A stretch of 64,000 nt of DNA from Mycolicibacterium fallax (GCF_010726955.1 NZ_AP022603.1:1-64000); one strand, 5' to 3'. Counted from the stretch's first letter, positions 38,076-49,440 are shown. The notes: generated from the sequence alone by a model not told the origin. Numbers and translations: made by a program.

Positions 38076-39680
38076 TCAGCGGGGCATGGCCAGCACGGTC
38101 GCGTTCCCGCGGCCGCGCAGCACCACGCTGTCGCCGAACGTCCAGTGCTGTTGCTCGGCTGCGGTGGCGCCGCGCACCGTCTCGGCCGAGGCCAGCACCC
38201 GGCCGGGCACCGTCTTGGACAACTCGCACAGCCGCGCGGCGGTGTTCACCGGGTCTCCGATGACGGTGTACTCGAACCGGTGGTGCGCGCCGACGTTTCC
38301 GGCGACCACGGTGCCCGCGGTCACCCCGATGCCGGCCTCGATGTGGGTGAGCTCCGCGCGCAGCCGCGCCGACAGGCTGCGGGCGGCCGCCAGCGCGGCG
38401 TCCTGCGGGTGCTCGAGCCGGTTCGGTGCCCCGAACACGGCCAGGCAGCCGTCACCCTCGAACTTGTTGATCAGGCCGCCGTACTGATCGATTTCGTCGA
38501 CGACGATGCCGAAGAACTGGTTGAGCAGCTCGAGCACCTCGGTGGCGGGGCGGCTGGTGGCCAGCGCGGTGGACCCGATGATGTCGATGAACATCGCGGC
38601 GGCGAAACGCTCCTCGCCGCCGAGCTCGATGCTCTGCGACTCCGCGGCCGCGGCGACCTCGCGGCCGACATGCCGGCCGAACAGATCGCGGATCCGCTCG
38701 CGCTCACGCAGCCCGCCCACCATCGCGTTGAACCCGCGCTGCAGCTCGCCGAGTTCGGTGCCGTCGAAGACCTGGACGGTGGGGGTCAGGTCGCCGGCCT
38801 CCACCCGGGCCAGCGCCTGCCGGACCACCCGGACCGGAGTGGAGGTCAGCCAGGCCGCGATCCACATCAGCAGGAACCCGAAACCCAGGGTGAACGTGCC
38901 GATGAACAGCACGGTGATCGCGAGCTGGGTGGTGGTGAGATGGCGCAGCAGGATCGCGAACATCGCGACGAACATGATCCCGGCCACCGGGATGCCGGTG
39001 GTGAACAGCCAGGTGCTCATGATCCGGCCGGTCACCCCGGAGGGCAACCGGCCGTCCGGACGTCCGGCGTCCAGCGCCAGCGCGGCGACCGGGCGCAGCG
39101 CAAACTCGGTGAACAGATAGCACGCCGCGCTGACCACGATGCCGCAGAACGCCAGCACGAAACTGATCTTCGGAATGAACTGCGGGTCCTGCAGGCCGTA
39201 GAGCAGGGTCAGCAGTGCGGTGCCGACCAGCCACAGCATCAGGTTCATCAGGGCCAGTCGCCATGGGGTGGCCAGCGCGCGCCGCTGGTCATCGCGGGTC
39301 GGCTCCCGGCCCTCGGTCGCCCACCGCAACGCCTTGACCGTGCGCATCGTCAGCCACGCCGTGCCGAACGCCAGGGCCGCGACGATGTATGCCGGCGTGA
39401 CGATCACCGAGATCCACCAGACGTCCGGGCCGAACACCGAGGGGTCCGGCAGCGCGACGGTGACCAGCACGATGGCCACCGTGATGCCGACCAGATTCGA
39501 GACGAGCAGGGCCGCGGTCAGCAGCAGCTGGATCCGGATGCGCCGGTGCCGGACGCGCTCGGTGGACCGGCCCAGCAGCCAGGAGCCGTACTCCGGGGTA
39601 TCGGCGAGGCGGCCGCTCTGTCGGGTGGCGCGCTCCAACAGCCGGTCGACCCGTTGGGTGAGGCTCGCCTTCTCGTCCAT
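38076..39680 (-). CDS. Membrane class III adenylate cyclase with HAMP domain
   Basis: This 534-residue protein makes cAMP from ATP. The N-terminal half has about six membrane helices, followed by a HAMP linker ([20 protein letters not shown]) and a class III catalytic domain. The metal-binding aspartates are in [13 protein letters not shown] and [13 protein letters not shown], the adenine-selecting lysine is in INKFEGDG, and the transition-state region is [16 protein letters not shown]. It corresponds to the Rv1318c-Rv1320c group, of which only one copy is present here. It is divergent from nucS. The signal it senses is unknown. Confidence 0.94.
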   Translation of the reverse strand: MDEKASLTQRVDRLLERATRQSGRLADTPEYGSWLLGRSTERVRHRRIRIQLLLTAALLVSNLVGITVAIVLVTVALPDPSVFGPDVWWISVIVTPAYIVAALAFGTAWLTMRTVKALRWATEGREPTRDDQRRALATPWRLALMNLMLWLVGTALLTLLYGLQDPQFIPKISFVLAFCGIVVSAACYLFTEFALRPVAALALDAGRPDGRLPSGVTGRIMSTWLFTTGIPVAGIMFVAMFAILLRHLTTTQLAITVLFIGTFTLGFGFLLMWIAAWLTSTPVRVVRQALARVEAGDLTPTVQVFDGTELGELQRGFNAMVGGLRERERIRDLFGRHVGREVAAAAESQSIELGGEERFAAAMFIDIIGSTALATSRPATEVLELLNQFFGIVVDEIDQYGGLINKFEGDGCLAVFGAPNRLEHPQDAALAAARSLSARLRAELTHIEAGIGVTAGTVVAGNVGAHHRFEYTVIGDPVNTAARLCELSKTVPGRVLASAETVRGATAAEQQHWTFGDSVVLRGRGNATVLAMPR

Positions 39681-39744
39681 CGCTGCGCAGCCTATCCCGG
39701 CGCCGGTCCTCGACCACCAGGTCTCGGCACGCTGGGCGCTGCCC

Positions 39745-39750
39745 TAAGCT
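39745..39750 (+). promoter_or_regulatory. -10 box of nucS, leaderless start
   Basis: TAAGCT lies seven bases before the GTG of nucS at 39758, with no ribosome-binding site between. This spacing predicts a leaderless mRNA beginning at the start codon. Confidence 0.45.
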
Positions 39751-39757
39751 CGTTCGG

Positions 39758-40429
39758 GTGCGTCTCGTGATCGCCCAGTGCACCGTTGACTACGTCGGAC
39801 GGCTCACCGCCCATCTGCCCTCGGCACGGCGGCTGCTGCTGCTGAAGGCGGACGGGTCGGTCAGCGTGCATGCTGACGACCGGGCCTACAAGCCGTTGAA
39901 CTGGATGACCCCGCCGTGCTGGCTGACCGAGGAGTCCGGCGCGGATGCCACGGTGTGGGTGGTGGAGAACAAGGTCGGTGAGCAACTGCGGATCACCGTG
40001 GAGGCCATCGAGCACGACTCCAGCCATGAATTGGGCGTCGACCCGGGCCTGGTGAAGGACGGCGTGGAGGCACACCTGCAGGAGCTGCTGGCCGAACACG
40101 TCGAACTGCTCGGAGCCGGGTTCACCCTGGTCCGGCGCGAATACATGACCGCGATCGGGCCGGTGGATCTGCTGTGTCGTGACGAGCAGGGCCGCTCGGT
40201 GGCCGTCGAGATCAAACGGCGCGGTGAGATCGACGGCGTCGAGCAGCTGACCCGCTACCTGGAGCTGCTGAACCGGGATTCGTTGCTGGCGCCGGTCAGT
40301 GGCATCTTCGCGGCCCAGCAGATCAAACCGCAGGCCCGCACGCTGGCCGCCGACCGCGGGATTCGTTGCGTGACGTTGGACTACGACCAGATGCGCGGCA
40401 TGGACAACGATGAGTTCCGGCTGTTCTGA
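39758..40429 (+). CDS. nucS: Mismatch-specific endonuclease NucS (EndoMS)
   Basis: NucS cuts both strands at mismatched bases and provides mismatch correction in actinobacteria that lack MutS/MutL. The 223-residue protein has an N-terminal dimerisation and DNA-binding domain ([20 protein letters not shown]) and a C-terminal PD-(D/E)xK nuclease domain with catalytic residues in GPVDLLCRD and VAVEIKRRG. The C-terminus DNDEFRLF contains the sort of short motif used to bind the sliding clamp in this family. The full length and all catalytic residues suggest that it is active. Confidence 0.96.
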   Translation: MRLVIAQCTVDYVGRLTAHLPSARRLLLLKADGSVSVHADDRAYKPLNWMTPPCWLTEESGADATVWVVENKVGEQLRITVEAIEHDSSHELGVDPGLVKDGVEAHLQELLAEHVELLGAGFTLVRREYMTAIGPVDLLCRDEQGRSVAVEIKRRGEIDGVEQLTRYLELLNRDSLLAPVSGIFAAQQIKPQARTLAADRGIRCVTLDYDQMRGMDNDEFRLF

Positions 40430-40448
40430 CCCGGTCGGGGGCGGCTAG

Positions 40449-40745
40449 ATGGCCCGGCGCAACCGTCGTCGCGACACCCCGGCGCCGCCGCCGCTGCCCG
40501 GCGGGTCGGAGCGGGTGGAGACCGGGCCCGACGGCCGGGACTTCCGAATCCGGCACATTCCGGCGGCGCGGGCGGTCAAGACCTACCGGTGTCCGGGCTG
40601 CGATCACGAGATCCGTTCGGGCACCGCGCATCTGGTGGCCTGGCCGGCCGACGGGGGAGAGACCGCCGCCGAGGACCGGCGGCACTGGCACAGCGCGTGC
40701 TGGGCGAACCGGGCCACCCGCGGGCCGACCCGGCGGTGGTCCTGA
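40449..40745 (+). CDS. Small zinc-finger-like protein (Rv1322 family)
   Basis: This 98-residue basic protein starts [20 protein letters not shown] and has a likely metal site formed by CPGC in [20 protein letters not shown] and a second His/Cys group, HWHSACW. In mycobacteria the family is often labelled ATP/GTP-binding, but I see no nucleotide-binding motif. It starts 19 bases after nucS and is probably co-transcribed. The function is unknown; the metal-site claim rests on the cysteine and histidine spacing. Confidence 0.8.
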   Translation: MARRNRRRDTPAPPPLPGGSERVETGPDGRDFRIRHIPAARAVKTYRCPGCDHEIRSGTAHLVAWPADGGETAAEDRRHWHSACWANRATRGPTRRWS

Positions 40746-40746
40746 A

Positions 40747-41223
40747 TCAGTGCGCGGGCTGCGCCGGCGGCTCGGTCAGCTCCATCAGCACCCCACCGGC
40801 GTCCTTGGGATGGATGAAGTTGATCCGGGCGCCCGCGGTGCCGCGCCGGGAGGTTTCGTAGAGCAGCCGGATTCCGGCCGCGCGCAACCGGTCCGACAGC
40901 GCGTCGACGTCGCTGGTGCGCACGCACAGCTGCTGCAGGCCCGGACCGCTGCGGCCGATGAACTTGGCGATGGTGGACGCCTCGTTGAGCGGGGCCAGCA
41001 ACTGGATCTGAGTGCTGCCCGCCGGGGTGCCGCGCACGCCGAGCATCGCCTCGATGACGCCCTGCTCCTCGTTGACCTCCTGGTGCAGCACCTCCATGCC
41101 GAGGTGGTCGCAGTAGAAGGTTTTGGCCGCTTCCAGGTCCGGCACGGCGATGCCGGCGTGATCGATGGCCGTCACCAGGTCGGGGGTCAGGGCCGAACGT
41201 GCATCAACCTGATCGGTGCTCAT
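40747..41223 (-). CDS. mce: Methylmalonyl-CoA epimerase
   Basis: This 158-residue enzyme interconverts the R and S forms of methylmalonyl-CoA, so that propionyl-CoA units can enter the mutase. It has two glyoxalase-type beta-alpha-beta modules: [20 protein letters not shown] with the first metal histidine, [30 protein letters not shown], and the last metal glutamate in [10 protein letters not shown]. It corresponds to Rv1322A. A TACCGT box six bases upstream of the ATG (plus-strand 41230-41235) suggests a leaderless transcript. Its partner, the B12-dependent mutase, needs the cofactor made by the 28.2-kb adenosyltransferase. Confidence 0.94.
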   Translation of the reverse strand: MSTDQVDARSALTPDLVTAIDHAGIAVPDLEAAKTFYCDHLGMEVLHQEVNEEQGVIEAMLGVRGTPAGSTQIQLLAPLNEASTIAKFIGRSGPGLQQLCVRTSDVDALSDRLRAAGIRLLYETSRRGTAGARINFIHPKDAGGVLMELTEPPAQPAH

Positions 41224-41229
41224 GGCCTA

Positions 41230-41235
41230 ACGGTA
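41230..41235 (-). promoter_or_regulatory. -10 box of mce, leaderless start
   Basis: On the minus strand TACCGT is followed by six bases and then the ATG of mce at 41223. No ribosome-binding site is present in the gap. Confidence 0.4.
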
Positions 41236-41313
41236 ACCTGGGAGTCGATATTGCGACGCGGGCCGGGTCGGATTCGGAGCGGCCCCGCACCCCTGGCTGT
41301 GGAGGAAAAGTCG

Positions 41314-42492
41314 ATGACGACGTCGGTGATCGTTGCTGGTGCCCGTACCCCGATCGGGAAGCTGTCCGGCTCGCTGAAGGATTTCTCGGGTTCGGACCTC
41401 GGCGCGATCGCGATCAAGGCCGCCCTGGAGAAGGCCGGGGTGTCCCCGTCGCTGGTGGACTACGTGATCATGGGCCAGGTGCTCGGCGCCGGCGCCGGGC
41501 AGATGCCGGCGCGGCAGGCCGCCGTCGCCGGCGGCGTCCCGTGGGACGTTCCCGCGCTGAGCATCAACAAGATGTGCTTGTCCGGCATCGACGCGATCGC
41601 GCTGGCCGACCAGCTGATCCGGGCCGGTGAGTTCGACGTCGTCGTCGCCGGCGGGCAGGAGTCCATGACCAAGGCGCCGCACCTGCTGCTGGACTCCCGT
41701 TCCGGCTACAAGTACGGCGACGTCGTGGTCAAGGACCACCTGGCCTTCGACGGTCTGCACGACGTGTTCACCGACCAGCCGATGGGCGCGCTGACCGAGC
41801 AGCGCAACGATCAGGACAAGTTCACCCGCGCCGAGCAGGACGAGTTCGCCGCCGAATCGCACCGCAGGGCCGCGGCGGCCTGGAAGAACGGCGTCTTCGA
41901 CGACGAGGTGGTGGCGGTCGAGGTCCCGCAGCGCAAGGGCGACCCGATCGTGTTCGCCCAGGACGAGGGCGTCCGGGCCGACACCACCGCCGAGTCGCTG
42001 GGCCGGCTGCGCCCGGCGTTCCGCCCCAACGGCACCATCACCGCCGGGTCCTCCTCGCAGATCTCCGACGGCGCGTGCGCGGTCGTGGTGATGAGCAAGG
42101 CCAAGGCCGAGGAGCTCGGGCTGGACTGGCTCTGCGAGATCGGTGCGCACGGCGTGGTCGCCGGACCGGACTCGACCCTGCAGTCCCAGCCGGCCAACGC
42201 GATCCGGCGGGCCGTGCAGCGTGAGGGCATCAGCCTCGATGAGCTCGACGTGCTGGAGATCAACGAGGCGTTCGCCGCGGTGTCGCTGGCCTCCACCAAG
42301 GAGCTCGGCGTGGACCCGGCCAAGGTCAACGTCAACGGCGGCGCGATCGCGATGGGGCACCCGATCGGGGTGTCCGGCGCCCGCATCGTGCTGCACGCCG
42401 CGCTGGAGCTCAAGCGCCAGGGCGGCAAGTACGCGGTGGCCGCGCTGTGCGGCGCCGGCGGCCAGGGCGATGCCCTGATCGTGCGTCGCTGA
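41314..42492 (+). CDS. fadA4: Acetyl-CoA acetyltransferase (thiolase)
   Basis: This 392-residue thiolase joins two acetyl-CoA to acetoacetyl-CoA or works in reverse. The nucleophile is C88 in [16 protein letters not shown]. The second active-site residues are in [12 protein letters not shown] and in the C-terminal [12 protein letters not shown], and NEAFA is present ([15 protein letters not shown]). The ATG at 41314 has a GGAGG site nine bases upstream. It corresponds to Rv1323 and is divergent from mce. Confidence 0.95.
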   Translation: MTTSVIVAGARTPIGKLSGSLKDFSGSDLGAIAIKAALEKAGVSPSLVDYVIMGQVLGAGAGQMPARQAAVAGGVPWDVPALSINKMCLSGIDAIALADQLIRAGEFDVVVAGGQESMTKAPHLLLDSRSGYKYGDVVVKDHLAFDGLHDVFTDQPMGALTEQRNDQDKFTRAEQDEFAAESHRRAAAAWKNGVFDDEVVAVEVPQRKGDPIVFAQDEGVRADTTAESLGRLRPAFRPNGTITAGSSSQISDGACAVVVMSKAKAEELGLDWLCEIGAHGVVAGPDSTLQSQPANAIRRAVQREGISLDELDVLEINEAFAAVSLASTKELGVDPAKVNVNGGAIAMGHPIGVSGARIVLHAALELKRQGGKYAVAALCGAGGQGDALIVRR

Positions 42493-42543
42493 GGTGGGCG
42501 GCACGCTGAGGGTGCGGTTGCACGGCGTGACAGACTGGGACGC

Positions 42544-43452
42544 GTGACTCGACCGCGACCCTCCCGTCCCGCGATGGCCGCCTCGATGGCCGGCGCCGTC
42601 GACCTGTCGGCCCTCAAGCAGCGTGCCGTCGCACCGGCCGCCCCGCCCCCGGGTGGGGCGCCGCCGGCTGCCGTGCAGGTCACCGAGGCCAACTTCGAGA
42701 CCGAGGTGCTGGCGCGGTCCAATCAGGTGCCGGTGGTGGTGCTGCTGTGGTCCCCGCGCAGCGATGCCTGCGTGGAGCTGGCCGACGCGCTGGCCCAACT
42801 GGCCGCCGCCGACGCGGGCAGCTGGTCGTTGGCGCTGGTCAATGTCGATGCCAGCCCGCAGCTGGGGCAGATGTTCGGCATCGAGGGCGTGCCGACCGTC
42901 GTCGCGCTGGCCGGCGGTCGCCCGCTGGGCAGCTTCCAGGGCCGCCAGCCCGCCGATCAGCTGCGCGCCTGGGTGGACTCGTTGCTGGAGGCCACCGCGG
43001 GCAAGCTGTCCGGCGGTGCGCAGGGCGACGCGCCCGAGCAGGTGGATCCCGCGCTGGCGTCCGCGCGTGAGCTGCTGGACGCCGGTGATTTCGTCGCCGC
43101 CCGCACGGCGTACCGAGCCATCCTGGACGCCGACCCGGCGCACGTCGAGGCCAAGGGTGCGGTCCGCCAGATCGACTGGCTGGCCCGCGCCTCGGCCGCC
43201 GACCAGGACGCCGTCGCCAAGGCCGACGCCGCCCCCGACGACATCGACGCCGCGCTGGTGGCCGCCGACGTGGCGCTGCTCGGCCAGGACGCCGGCGACG
43301 CGTTCACCCGGCTGATCGGGCTGATCAAGCGCACCGCCGGTGACGATCGGGCGCGGGTGCGGACCCGGCTGCTGGAGCTCTTCGAGCTGTTCGACCCGGC
43401 CGACCCCGACCTGATCAAGGCCCGCCGGGACCTGGCCAGCGCGCTGTACTGA
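42544..43452 (+). CDS. Thioredoxin-fold protein without CxxC (CnoX/YbbN-like)
   Basis: This 302-residue protein has a thioredoxin domain (residues 45-150: VTEANFETEVLARSNQVPVV, VVVLLWSPRSDACVELADAL, GVPTVVALAGGRPLGSFQG) followed by a helical tetratricopeptide-like C-terminal domain (ELLDAGDFVAARTAYRAILD). The active-site CxxC is replaced by SPRSDAC, so a thiol-disulphide role is unlikely. The layout matches YbbN/CnoX-type holdases that work with chaperonins. The chaperone role is inferred from the family. It corresponds to Rv1324. Confidence 0.87.
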   Translation: MTRPRPSRPAMAASMAGAVDLSALKQRAVAPAAPPPGGAPPAAVQVTEANFETEVLARSNQVPVVVLLWSPRSDACVELADALAQLAAADAGSWSLALVNVDASPQLGQMFGIEGVPTVVALAGGRPLGSFQGRQPADQLRAWVDSLLEATAGKLSGGAQGDAPEQVDPALASARELLDAGDFVAARTAYRAILDADPAHVEAKGAVRQIDWLARASAADQDAVAKADAAPDDIDAALVAADVALLGQDAGDAFTRLIGLIKRTAGDDRARVRTRLLELFELFDPADPDLIKARRDLASALY

Positions 43453-43460
43453 GACCCGGC

Positions 43461-45662
43461 CTACCGCTCGGGAACCAACCAGAGCGCCGACAGCGGCGGC
43501 AGCACCAGCACCGCGGAGGCGGGGCGGCCGTGCCACGGCTCGTCGACGGCCTGCACGCCGCCCAGATTGCCCGCCCCGGCGCCGTGGTAGCCGGTGGCAT
43601 CGGAGTTGAGCACCTCGCGCCAGCGACCGGTGGCCGGCAGGCCCACCCGGTAGCGGGCGTGCTCGGAGCCGGAGAAGTTGAAGATGCAGGCCAGCGTCGA
43701 TCCGTCGGACCCGAACCTCAGGAAGCTCAGCACGTTGTTGCCCGAATCGTTGGCGTCGATCCAGGAATAGCCCTCGGGCCGGGTGTCCTGGGTCCACAGC
43801 GCCGGGTGCTCGCGGTAGAGCGCGTTGAGGTCGCGCACGAAGCGCTGGATGCCGCCGGAGAACCCGTTCTCCTCGAGCTGGAACCAGTCCAGGCCACGCT
43901 CCTCGGACCACTCGGCCCGCTGACCGAACTCCTGCCCCATGAACAGCAACTGCTTGCCGGGGTGCGCCCACTGATAGGCCAGCAGGCTGCGCAGGCCAGC
44001 GGCCTTTTCGTGGTCACCGCCGGGCATCCGGCCCCACAGCGTGCCCTTGCCGTGCACCACCTCGTCGTGGCTGATCGGCAACACGTAGTTCTCGCTGAAC
44101 GCGTAGAGCATCGAGAAGGTCATCTCGTGGTGATGGAAGTTGCGGTGCACCGGATCCCGGCCGATGTAGCCGAGGGTGTCGTTCATCCACCCCATGTTCC
44201 ACTTCATCGAGAACCCCAGGCCGCCAAGGCTGGTCGGCCGCGTCACGCCCGGCCAGGAGGTCGACTCCTCGGCCACCGTGACGATCCCCGGCGCGGTCTT
44301 GTGCACGGTGGCGTTCAGCTCCTGCAGGAACTGCACCGCCTCCAGGTTCTCCCGGCCGCCCTGAATGTTCGGCGTCCAGCCGCCGGCGGGCCGCGAATAG
44401 TCCAGGTACAGCATCGAAGCCACCGCGTCGACGCGCAGCCCGTCGATGTGGTACTCCTGCAGCCAGTACAGCGCGTTGGCCACCAGGAAGTTGCGCACCT
44501 CGGGCCGGCCGAAGTCGAAAACGTAGGTGCCCCAGTCGAGTTGCTCACCGCGACGCGGGTCGGCGTGCTCGTAGAGCGCGGTGCCGTCGAAGCGCCCGAG
44601 CGCCCAGGCGTCCTTGGGGAAATGCGCGGGCACCCAGTCCACGATGACGCCGATGCCGGCCTGGTGCAGGGCATCGACGAGGAACCGGAAATCGTCGGGC
44701 GTGCCGAACCGGGAGGTCGGCGCGTAGTAGGAGGTGACCTGATAGCCCCACGATCCGCCGAACGGATGCTCGGCCACCGGCAGCAGCTCCACGTGGGTGA
44801 AGCCCTGCGCGACAACGTATTCGGTCAGTTCGACGGCGAGCTGCCGATAGCTGCGCCCGGGGCGCCACGACCCCAGGTGCACCTCGTAGGTGCTCATCGG
44901 TTCGAACACCGGGTTGGTCTCGGCGCGCTTGGCCATCCACTGCCCGTCGCCCCAGCGGTAGTCGCTGGCGGTGACCCGGGAGGCCGTCTTCGGCGGCACC
45001 TCGGTGGCGAACGCCATCGGGTCGGCCCGCTCGGACACCGCACCGTCGGCGCCGTGGATCCGGTACTTGTACAGCCCGTCGGGCGGGAACCCGGGCCAGA
45101 ACAGCTCCCACACCCCGGTGCTGCCGAGCACCCGCATCGGTGCCTCGTTGCCGGTCCAGCCGTTGAACTCACCGATCAGGTTGACGCCCTTGGCGTTGGG
45201 CGCCCACACCGCGAACGACACGCCGTCGACCACCCCGTCGGCGGTCTCGAAGCTGCGCCGGTGCGCGCCGAGCACCTCCCACAGTCGCTCGTGCCGCCCC
45301 TCGGCGAACAGGTGCAGATCCATCTCGCCGAGGGTGGGCAGGAACCGGTAACCGTCGGCGACGGTGTAGACGTCCTGGCCGCCGTCGGCGGCCGGATAGC
45401 CGATCTCCAGGCGGTAGTCGATCAGATCGGTGAACGGCAGCGCGACCGCGAACACCCCGGCATCGATGTGCGACATGGGATATCGCTGGCCACCGACCAG
45501 CGCGACGACCGCGCCGGCGTGCGGGCGCAGCGTCCGGATCACGGTGTGGTCGTCGTACTCGTGGGCGCCCAGCACCGAATGCGGATCGTGGTGGGTGCCC
45601 GAGACCAGGCGGTCGATCTCGCCCGGGCCGGGGGCCAGGTGGGCGGACGGGCTGCGGGTCAT
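43461..45662 (-). CDS. glgB: 1,4-alpha-glucan branching enzyme
   Basis: GlgB cuts alpha-1,4 chains and rejoins them as alpha-1,6 branches. The 733-residue GH13 enzyme has an N-terminal N1 region, a CBM48 module ([20 protein letters not shown]), the TIM barrel with nucleophile Asp in [17 protein letters not shown], acid/base Glu in [13 protein letters not shown], and transition-state Asp in [13 protein letters not shown], and a C-terminal beta domain. It lies 12 bases downstream of glgE; together they build branched alpha-glucan from maltose-1-phosphate. It corresponds to Rv1326c. Confidence 0.97.
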   Translation of the reverse strand: MTRSPSAHLAPGPGEIDRLVSGTHHDPHSVLGAHEYDDHTVIRTLRPHAGAVVALVGGQRYPMSHIDAGVFAVALPFTDLIDYRLEIGYPAADGGQDVYTVADGYRFLPTLGEMDLHLFAEGRHERLWEVLGAHRRSFETADGVVDGVSFAVWAPNAKGVNLIGEFNGWTGNEAPMRVLGSTGVWELFWPGFPPDGLYKYRIHGADGAVSERADPMAFATEVPPKTASRVTASDYRWGDGQWMAKRAETNPVFEPMSTYEVHLGSWRPGRSYRQLAVELTEYVVAQGFTHVELLPVAEHPFGGSWGYQVTSYYAPTSRFGTPDDFRFLVDALHQAGIGVIVDWVPAHFPKDAWALGRFDGTALYEHADPRRGEQLDWGTYVFDFGRPEVRNFLVANALYWLQEYHIDGLRVDAVASMLYLDYSRPAGGWTPNIQGGRENLEAVQFLQELNATVHKTAPGIVTVAEESTSWPGVTRPTSLGGLGFSMKWNMGWMNDTLGYIGRDPVHRNFHHHEMTFSMLYAFSENYVLPISHDEVVHGKGTLWGRMPGGDHEKAAGLRSLLAYQWAHPGKQLLFMGQEFGQRAEWSEERGLDWFQLEENGFSGGIQRFVRDLNALYREHPALWTQDTRPEGYSWIDANDSGNNVLSFLRFGSDGSTLACIFNFSGSEHARYRVGLPATGRWREVLNSDATGYHGAGAGNLGGVQAVDEPWHGRPASAVLVLPPLSALWLVPER

Positions 45663-45674
45663 CGGATACTCCTG

Positions 45675-47816
45675 TCAGTCTCGGCGCAGCAGCAGCGCCC
45701 GGGTGGCGGCCGGGATCTGCGGCATGTTCACGATGTGGGCCACCGCCCGGTCCGGGTCCAGGCGCACGAAGTTCGTTCGGCCCCAATGGTATTCCTCGCC
45801 GGTGATCTCGTCGCGGACCCAGAACCGGTCGTAGTCGTGCATCCCGAGGGCCGCCAGATCCAGCGTCAGGGTGCCCTGCTCGGGGCCGAACGAGTTGAGC
45901 GTCACCACCACCAGCACCGAGTCGCCGCTGACCGGATCGAACTTGCTGTAGGCCAGCAGCGCGTCGTTGTCCACGTCGTGGAAATGGATGTTGCGCATCT
46001 GGGCCAACGCCGGATGCAGCCGGCGGATCTCGTTGAGCCGGCCGAGGAACACCTCCAGTGACTGCCCGCGCGCCGCGGCGGCGGCGAAGTCCCTGGGCCG
46101 CAACTCGTACTTCTCGGAGTCCAGATACTCCTCGCTGCCCTCGCGGACCGGCTGCGATTCGTACAGCTCGAAACCCGAATACACGCCCCACAGCGGGCTC
46201 AGCGTCGCGGCCAGCGCGGCGCGGATCGCGAACATCGCCTGGCCGCCGTGCTGCAGGCTGGCGTGCAGGATGTCGGGGGTGTTGACGAACAGGTTGGGCC
46301 GGGCCTCGTGCGCGTGCGCGGCGATCTCCCGGCCGAACTCGATGATCTCCCACTTGTCCACCCGCCAGGTGAAATAGCTGTAGGACTGGGTGAAGCCGAG
46401 CCGGGCCAGGCCGTAGAGCCGGGGCGGCCGGGTGAACGCTTCGGCCAGGAACAGCACGTCGGGGTCGACGTTCTTGATCTCGGCGATCAGCCAGGCCCAG
46501 AAGTTCGGCGGCTTGGTGTGCGGGTTGTCGACCCGAAAGATCTTGACGCCGTGGGAAACCCAGTGCAGCGCGACGCGAAGCACCTCGCCGTACAAGCCGG
46601 CCGGGTCATTGTCGAAGTTCAGCGGGTAGATGTCCTGGTACTTCTTCGGCGGGTTCTCCGCGTAGGCGATGGTGCCGTCGGGCAACTCGGTGAACCACTG
46701 CCGATGCGCGGCGGCCCAGGGGTGATCCGGCGCGCACTGCAGGGCCAGGTCCAGGGCGACCTCCAGGCCCAGCCCGCGCGCGGTGGCCACGAAGTCGTCG
46801 AAGTCCTCGATGGTGCCGAGGTCGGGGTGCACGGCGTCGTGGCCGCCCTCGTCGCTGCCGATCGCCCACGGCGAGCCGACGTCACCGGGGGCGCAGGTCA
46901 CCGCGTTGTTGCGGCCCTTGCGGTGCACCTTCCCGATCGGGTGGATCGGCGGCAGATACACGACGTCAAAACCCATTTCGGCGACCCGGGGCAGTGCCGC
47001 CGCGGCGGTGAGGAAGGTGCCGTGCACCGGATCGCCGGATTCGTCGCGCCCGCCGGTGGACCGCGGAAAGAACTCATACCAGGAGGCGAACTCGGCCAGC
47101 GGCCGATCCACCCAGAGCCCGTACTGCCTGCCCCGGCTGACCAGCTCGCGCAGCGGATGCCGGCCCAGCAGCGCGCTCACCTCGTCCGACAGCGCCAGCC
47201 CGGCGCGGACCGTCGGGTCCCCGGGGGTGCGCAGTGCGGTGGCGGCGGCCAGCAGCGGATTGCGCTGCCCGCGCGGTACGCCGGTCGCGGCCCGCTCCAG
47301 CAGGGCCGCACCGACCAGCAGGTCGTTGTCGAGTTCACTCTCGCTCTGGCCGACCTCGAGCTTGGCCAGCACCGCCTTGCGCCAGCCGGCGACCGGGTCG
47401 CCCCAGCCGTCGACCCGGAAGGTCCACATGCCGACCGCATCGGGGCTGAACTGGCCGTGGAAGATGTCCGGATTGTCGGCCTCGTTGGCCATCGGCAGCG
47501 CCCACGGCTTGGTCCGGGAGCGTTCTGCCGGTTGGGCTTTCGCCGCCGGCATGACGGTGCCGGGCGGGGTGGCCACCAGCCGTGGATAGCCGGTGCCGTG
47601 ATAGCGCAGCACCAGGGTCGCCGCCACCGCCTCGTGGCCCTCGCGCCACACCGCGGCCCGAATCGGGATGACCTCGCCGACCACCGCCTTGGCTGGATAC
47701 TCCCCGCCGGACACCACCGGCGAAACGTCATCGATCTCGATGCGACCGGGCAACCCCTGGGCTCCGTTCTGATCTGAGCGTGCGCGGCGGGCTCGAATCA
47801 ACCCCTGGACTCCCAC
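45675..47816 (-). CDS. glgE: Alpha-1,4-glucan:maltose-1-phosphate maltosyltransferase
   Basis: GlgE adds maltose units from maltose-1-phosphate to alpha-glucan. It is a GH13 subfamily 3 enzyme and a studied drug target in M. tuberculosis. Visible parts are the beta domain ([20 protein letters not shown]), the barrel motif [20 protein letters not shown], nucleophile Asp in [17 protein letters not shown], and acid/base Glu in [13 protein letters not shown]. The GTG at 47816 gives 713 residues; a TTG at 47801 with GGGAG upstream is an alternative, as the family similarity starts at [13 protein letters not shown]. The region just upstream holds a 48-bp repeat. Confidence 0.96.
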   Translation of the reverse strand: MGVQGLIRARRARSDQNGAQGLPGRIEIDDVSPVVSGGEYPAKAVVGEVIPIRAAVWREGHEAVAATLVLRYHGTGYPRLVATPPGTVMPAAKAQPAERSRTKPWALPMANEADNPDIFHGQFSPDAVGMWTFRVDGWGDPVAGWRKAVLAKLEVGQSESELDNDLLVGAALLERAATGVPRGQRNPLLAAATALRTPGDPTVRAGLALSDEVSALLGRHPLRELVSRGRQYGLWVDRPLAEFASWYEFFPRSTGGRDESGDPVHGTFLTAAAALPRVAEMGFDVVYLPPIHPIGKVHRKGRNNAVTCAPGDVGSPWAIGSDEGGHDAVHPDLGTIEDFDDFVATARGLGLEVALDLALQCAPDHPWAAAHRQWFTELPDGTIAYAENPPKKYQDIYPLNFDNDPAGLYGEVLRVALHWVSHGVKIFRVDNPHTKPPNFWAWLIAEIKNVDPDVLFLAEAFTRPPRLYGLARLGFTQSYSYFTWRVDKWEIIEFGREIAAHAHEARPNLFVNTPDILHASLQHGGQAMFAIRAALAATLSPLWGVYSGFELYESQPVREGSEEYLDSEKYELRPRDFAAAAARGQSLEVFLGRLNEIRRLHPALAQMRNIHFHDVDNDALLAYSKFDPVSGDSVLVVVTLNSFGPEQGTLTLDLAALGMHDYDRFWVRDEITGEEYHWGRTNFVRLDPDRAVAHIVNMPQIPAATRALLLRRD

Positions 47817-47845
47817 CGTAGTCCGACCGCCCGGACCGCGCGGCG

Positions 47846-47938
47846 TTCCTCGCTGCGCTCGTCGAGTCAGCCGGTGCTGGTACGGCTGACCTCTTCCTCG
47901 CTGCGCTCGTCGAGTCAGCCGGCGTAGCGGCTGACGCA
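47846..47938 (+). repeat. 48-bp tandem repeat at the lipoprotein peptidase stop codon
   Basis: Two copies begin TTCCTCGCTGCGCTCGTCGA at 47846 and 47894, a period of 48 bp. The first 29 bases are identical and the rest of the second copy is degenerate. On the minus strand the second copy encodes the last residues and TGA stop of the peptidase gene, and the first copy repeats GTCAGCCG and the GGCTGA stop context downstream. The unit shares CTCGTCGAGTC, CCGGTGCTG and GACCTCTTCCTCG with the 57-bp repeat in murI and runs in the same direction on the plus strand. Confidence 0.85.
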
Positions 47939-49363
47939 GCGGTCCCAGTCACCCAGCACCCCGGCCTGGAACGCGGCGATCCGGGAAAACCCGGCCGGCA
48001 CGGTGTCGCCGTTGACATCGCTGGCCGCCAGCCCGTTGGTCAGCAGCCCGCTGACCGCCTCGTCGATGTCGCCGGCGGCCAGCTTGACCGAGTGCCCGCC
48101 CGGGGTTGCCACCCCCGGGGCGAGCTTGGTGGTCGCGACGCCGGTCAGGCACGCGGTGCGCAGCGCCGCCTCGGCGGTGTCCATCGGCAGCCCCTTGGCG
48201 TGCTGCAGGCTCAGCATGTACCGGGAGATCAGCACCGAGTAGGCGGTGTTGTCGCCGACCAGGGAGGTCGGGTCCAGCTCGATGTCGGGGGTGCCCATCG
48301 CGGTCAGCGCGGGCATGTCGAGGTAGATGGTGTTGGTCGCCGGACAGTACGACGCCGGCGGGCTCGGCCGGGCGTCCGCGCAACCGGCCGCGGCGTTGGC
48401 GTCCAGGCTCAGGGCCGGCGGCGGCGCCGGGGCGAACAGGATCTTCAGTGCCTCGTACACCGCGTGCACCGACTCGTCGGAGACCGGCCAGTCCCCGGTC
48501 TGATCGCGCTGCAGTTCCGTGGGCAGCGCGCCGCGACGGGCCTCGATCTCGGCGGCGTCGATGGCCAGGCAGGCCGACGGCCCGTCGGTGAAGCCGGCCT
48601 GGAACGCCGAGATCCGCTCGAAGGCCGTGCCGTGCTCGTCGCCGACGCCGTTGATCTCCACGTCGAGCTCGGTCAGCACCGGGTCGCGGATCGACAGCAG
48701 CGTGACCAGCAGATCGTTGAGTCCGTCGCCGGTGGACAGGGTGAACCGGGGTGAGCGGTCCTCGGCGACCCAGCGGGTGTAGGCGCCGGCCATGCAGTCG
48801 GACTGTTGCTCGCCGACCAGTACCGGGGTGGTGGAGCGCACCAACCGGGCCTGCTGCTGGATCGAATGCCCGTACTCGTGGGCGAGCACCATGGTGATCG
48901 CCATGTCCCCGTTGACCCGGCGCAGCGCCGGAAGCAGCACGCCGCGGTCCCAGCCGATGGTGTTGTTGACCCGGCAGAATCCCGCGTTGACCAGCCCGTG
49001 GGTCGGGCCGCCGCAGAAGCCGCCGGCGTAGTCGCGGGCGTCCCAGGAACTCAGCGCCTCGACCGGGCGGAACTCGCCGGGCAGGTTGTCCGGATAGGCG
49101 TAGGCCCAGTACTGCTCGATGTCGCTGATCGACTGGGCGCCGAGGTGGTCGATCTCGCCGCCGTCGGTGTCCTCGACGGTGCGGGTCGGGGCGATGGCGT
49201 CATCGCGCAGCCCGGTCGGCCCGTCGACCGCGGTCATCCCGCCGACCTTGAACGGGTCGGCGAACACCGAGACCGCACTGCCCTCGATGCGGTGGCTGCA
49301 CCCGACCAGCACCAGCGCGGCGGCGCCGACGGCGAGGGCGGCGCGCATCCTCGGTGACCGCAT
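47915..49363 (-). CDS. Putative lipoprotein with zinc metallopeptidase motif
   Basis: This 482-residue exported protein starts [20 protein letters not shown] followed directly by GCSH, a signal peptide ending in a lipobox, so it is anchored to the outside of the membrane. The zinc site HExxH is in [20 protein letters not shown]. Cysteine pairs ([15 protein letters not shown]) probably form disulphides. It resembles mycobacterial neutral zinc metallopeptidases of the LpqM type; the substrate is unknown. The ATG at 49363 is chosen because the signal peptide begins there; a longer open frame upstream has no such support. Its 3' end lies in the 48-bp repeat. In M. tuberculosis glgP stands here instead. 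Confidence 0.8.
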   Translation of the reverse strand: MRSPRMRAALAVGAAALVLVGCSHRIEGSAVSVFADPFKVGGMTAVDGPTGLRDDAIAPTRTVEDTDGGEIDHLGAQSISDIEQYWAYAYPDNLPGEFRPVEALSSWDARDYAGGFCGGPTHGLVNAGFCRVNNTIGWDRGVLLPALRRVNGDMAITMVLAHEYGHSIQQQARLVRSTTPVLVGEQQSDCMAGAYTRWVAEDRSPRFTLSTGDGLNDLLVTLLSIRDPVLTELDVEINGVGDEHGTAFERISAFQAGFTDGPSACLAIDAAEIEARRGALPTELQRDQTGDWPVSDESVHAVYEALKILFAPAPPPALSLDANAAAGCADARPSPPASYCPATNTIYLDMPALTAMGTPDIELDPTSLVGDNTAYSVLISRYMLSLQHAKGLPMDTAEAALRTACLTGVATTKLAPGVATPGGHSVKLAAGDIDEAVSGLLTNGLAASDVNGDTVPAGFSRIAAFQAGVLGDWDRCVSRYAG

Positions 49364-49440
49364 GGGGAAGACGCCTCTCTGCCGACCGCGCGCTGCCGCG
49401 GGTGCCCGCCAGGATAGTGGGCGCCGCCGCTCCGGGCGGC

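Noticed and set aside
43530..46061. An 843-codon plus-strand frame opposite glgB and glgE
   Set aside because: The real genes are on the minus strand with complete GH13 motifs; this frame is a shadow.
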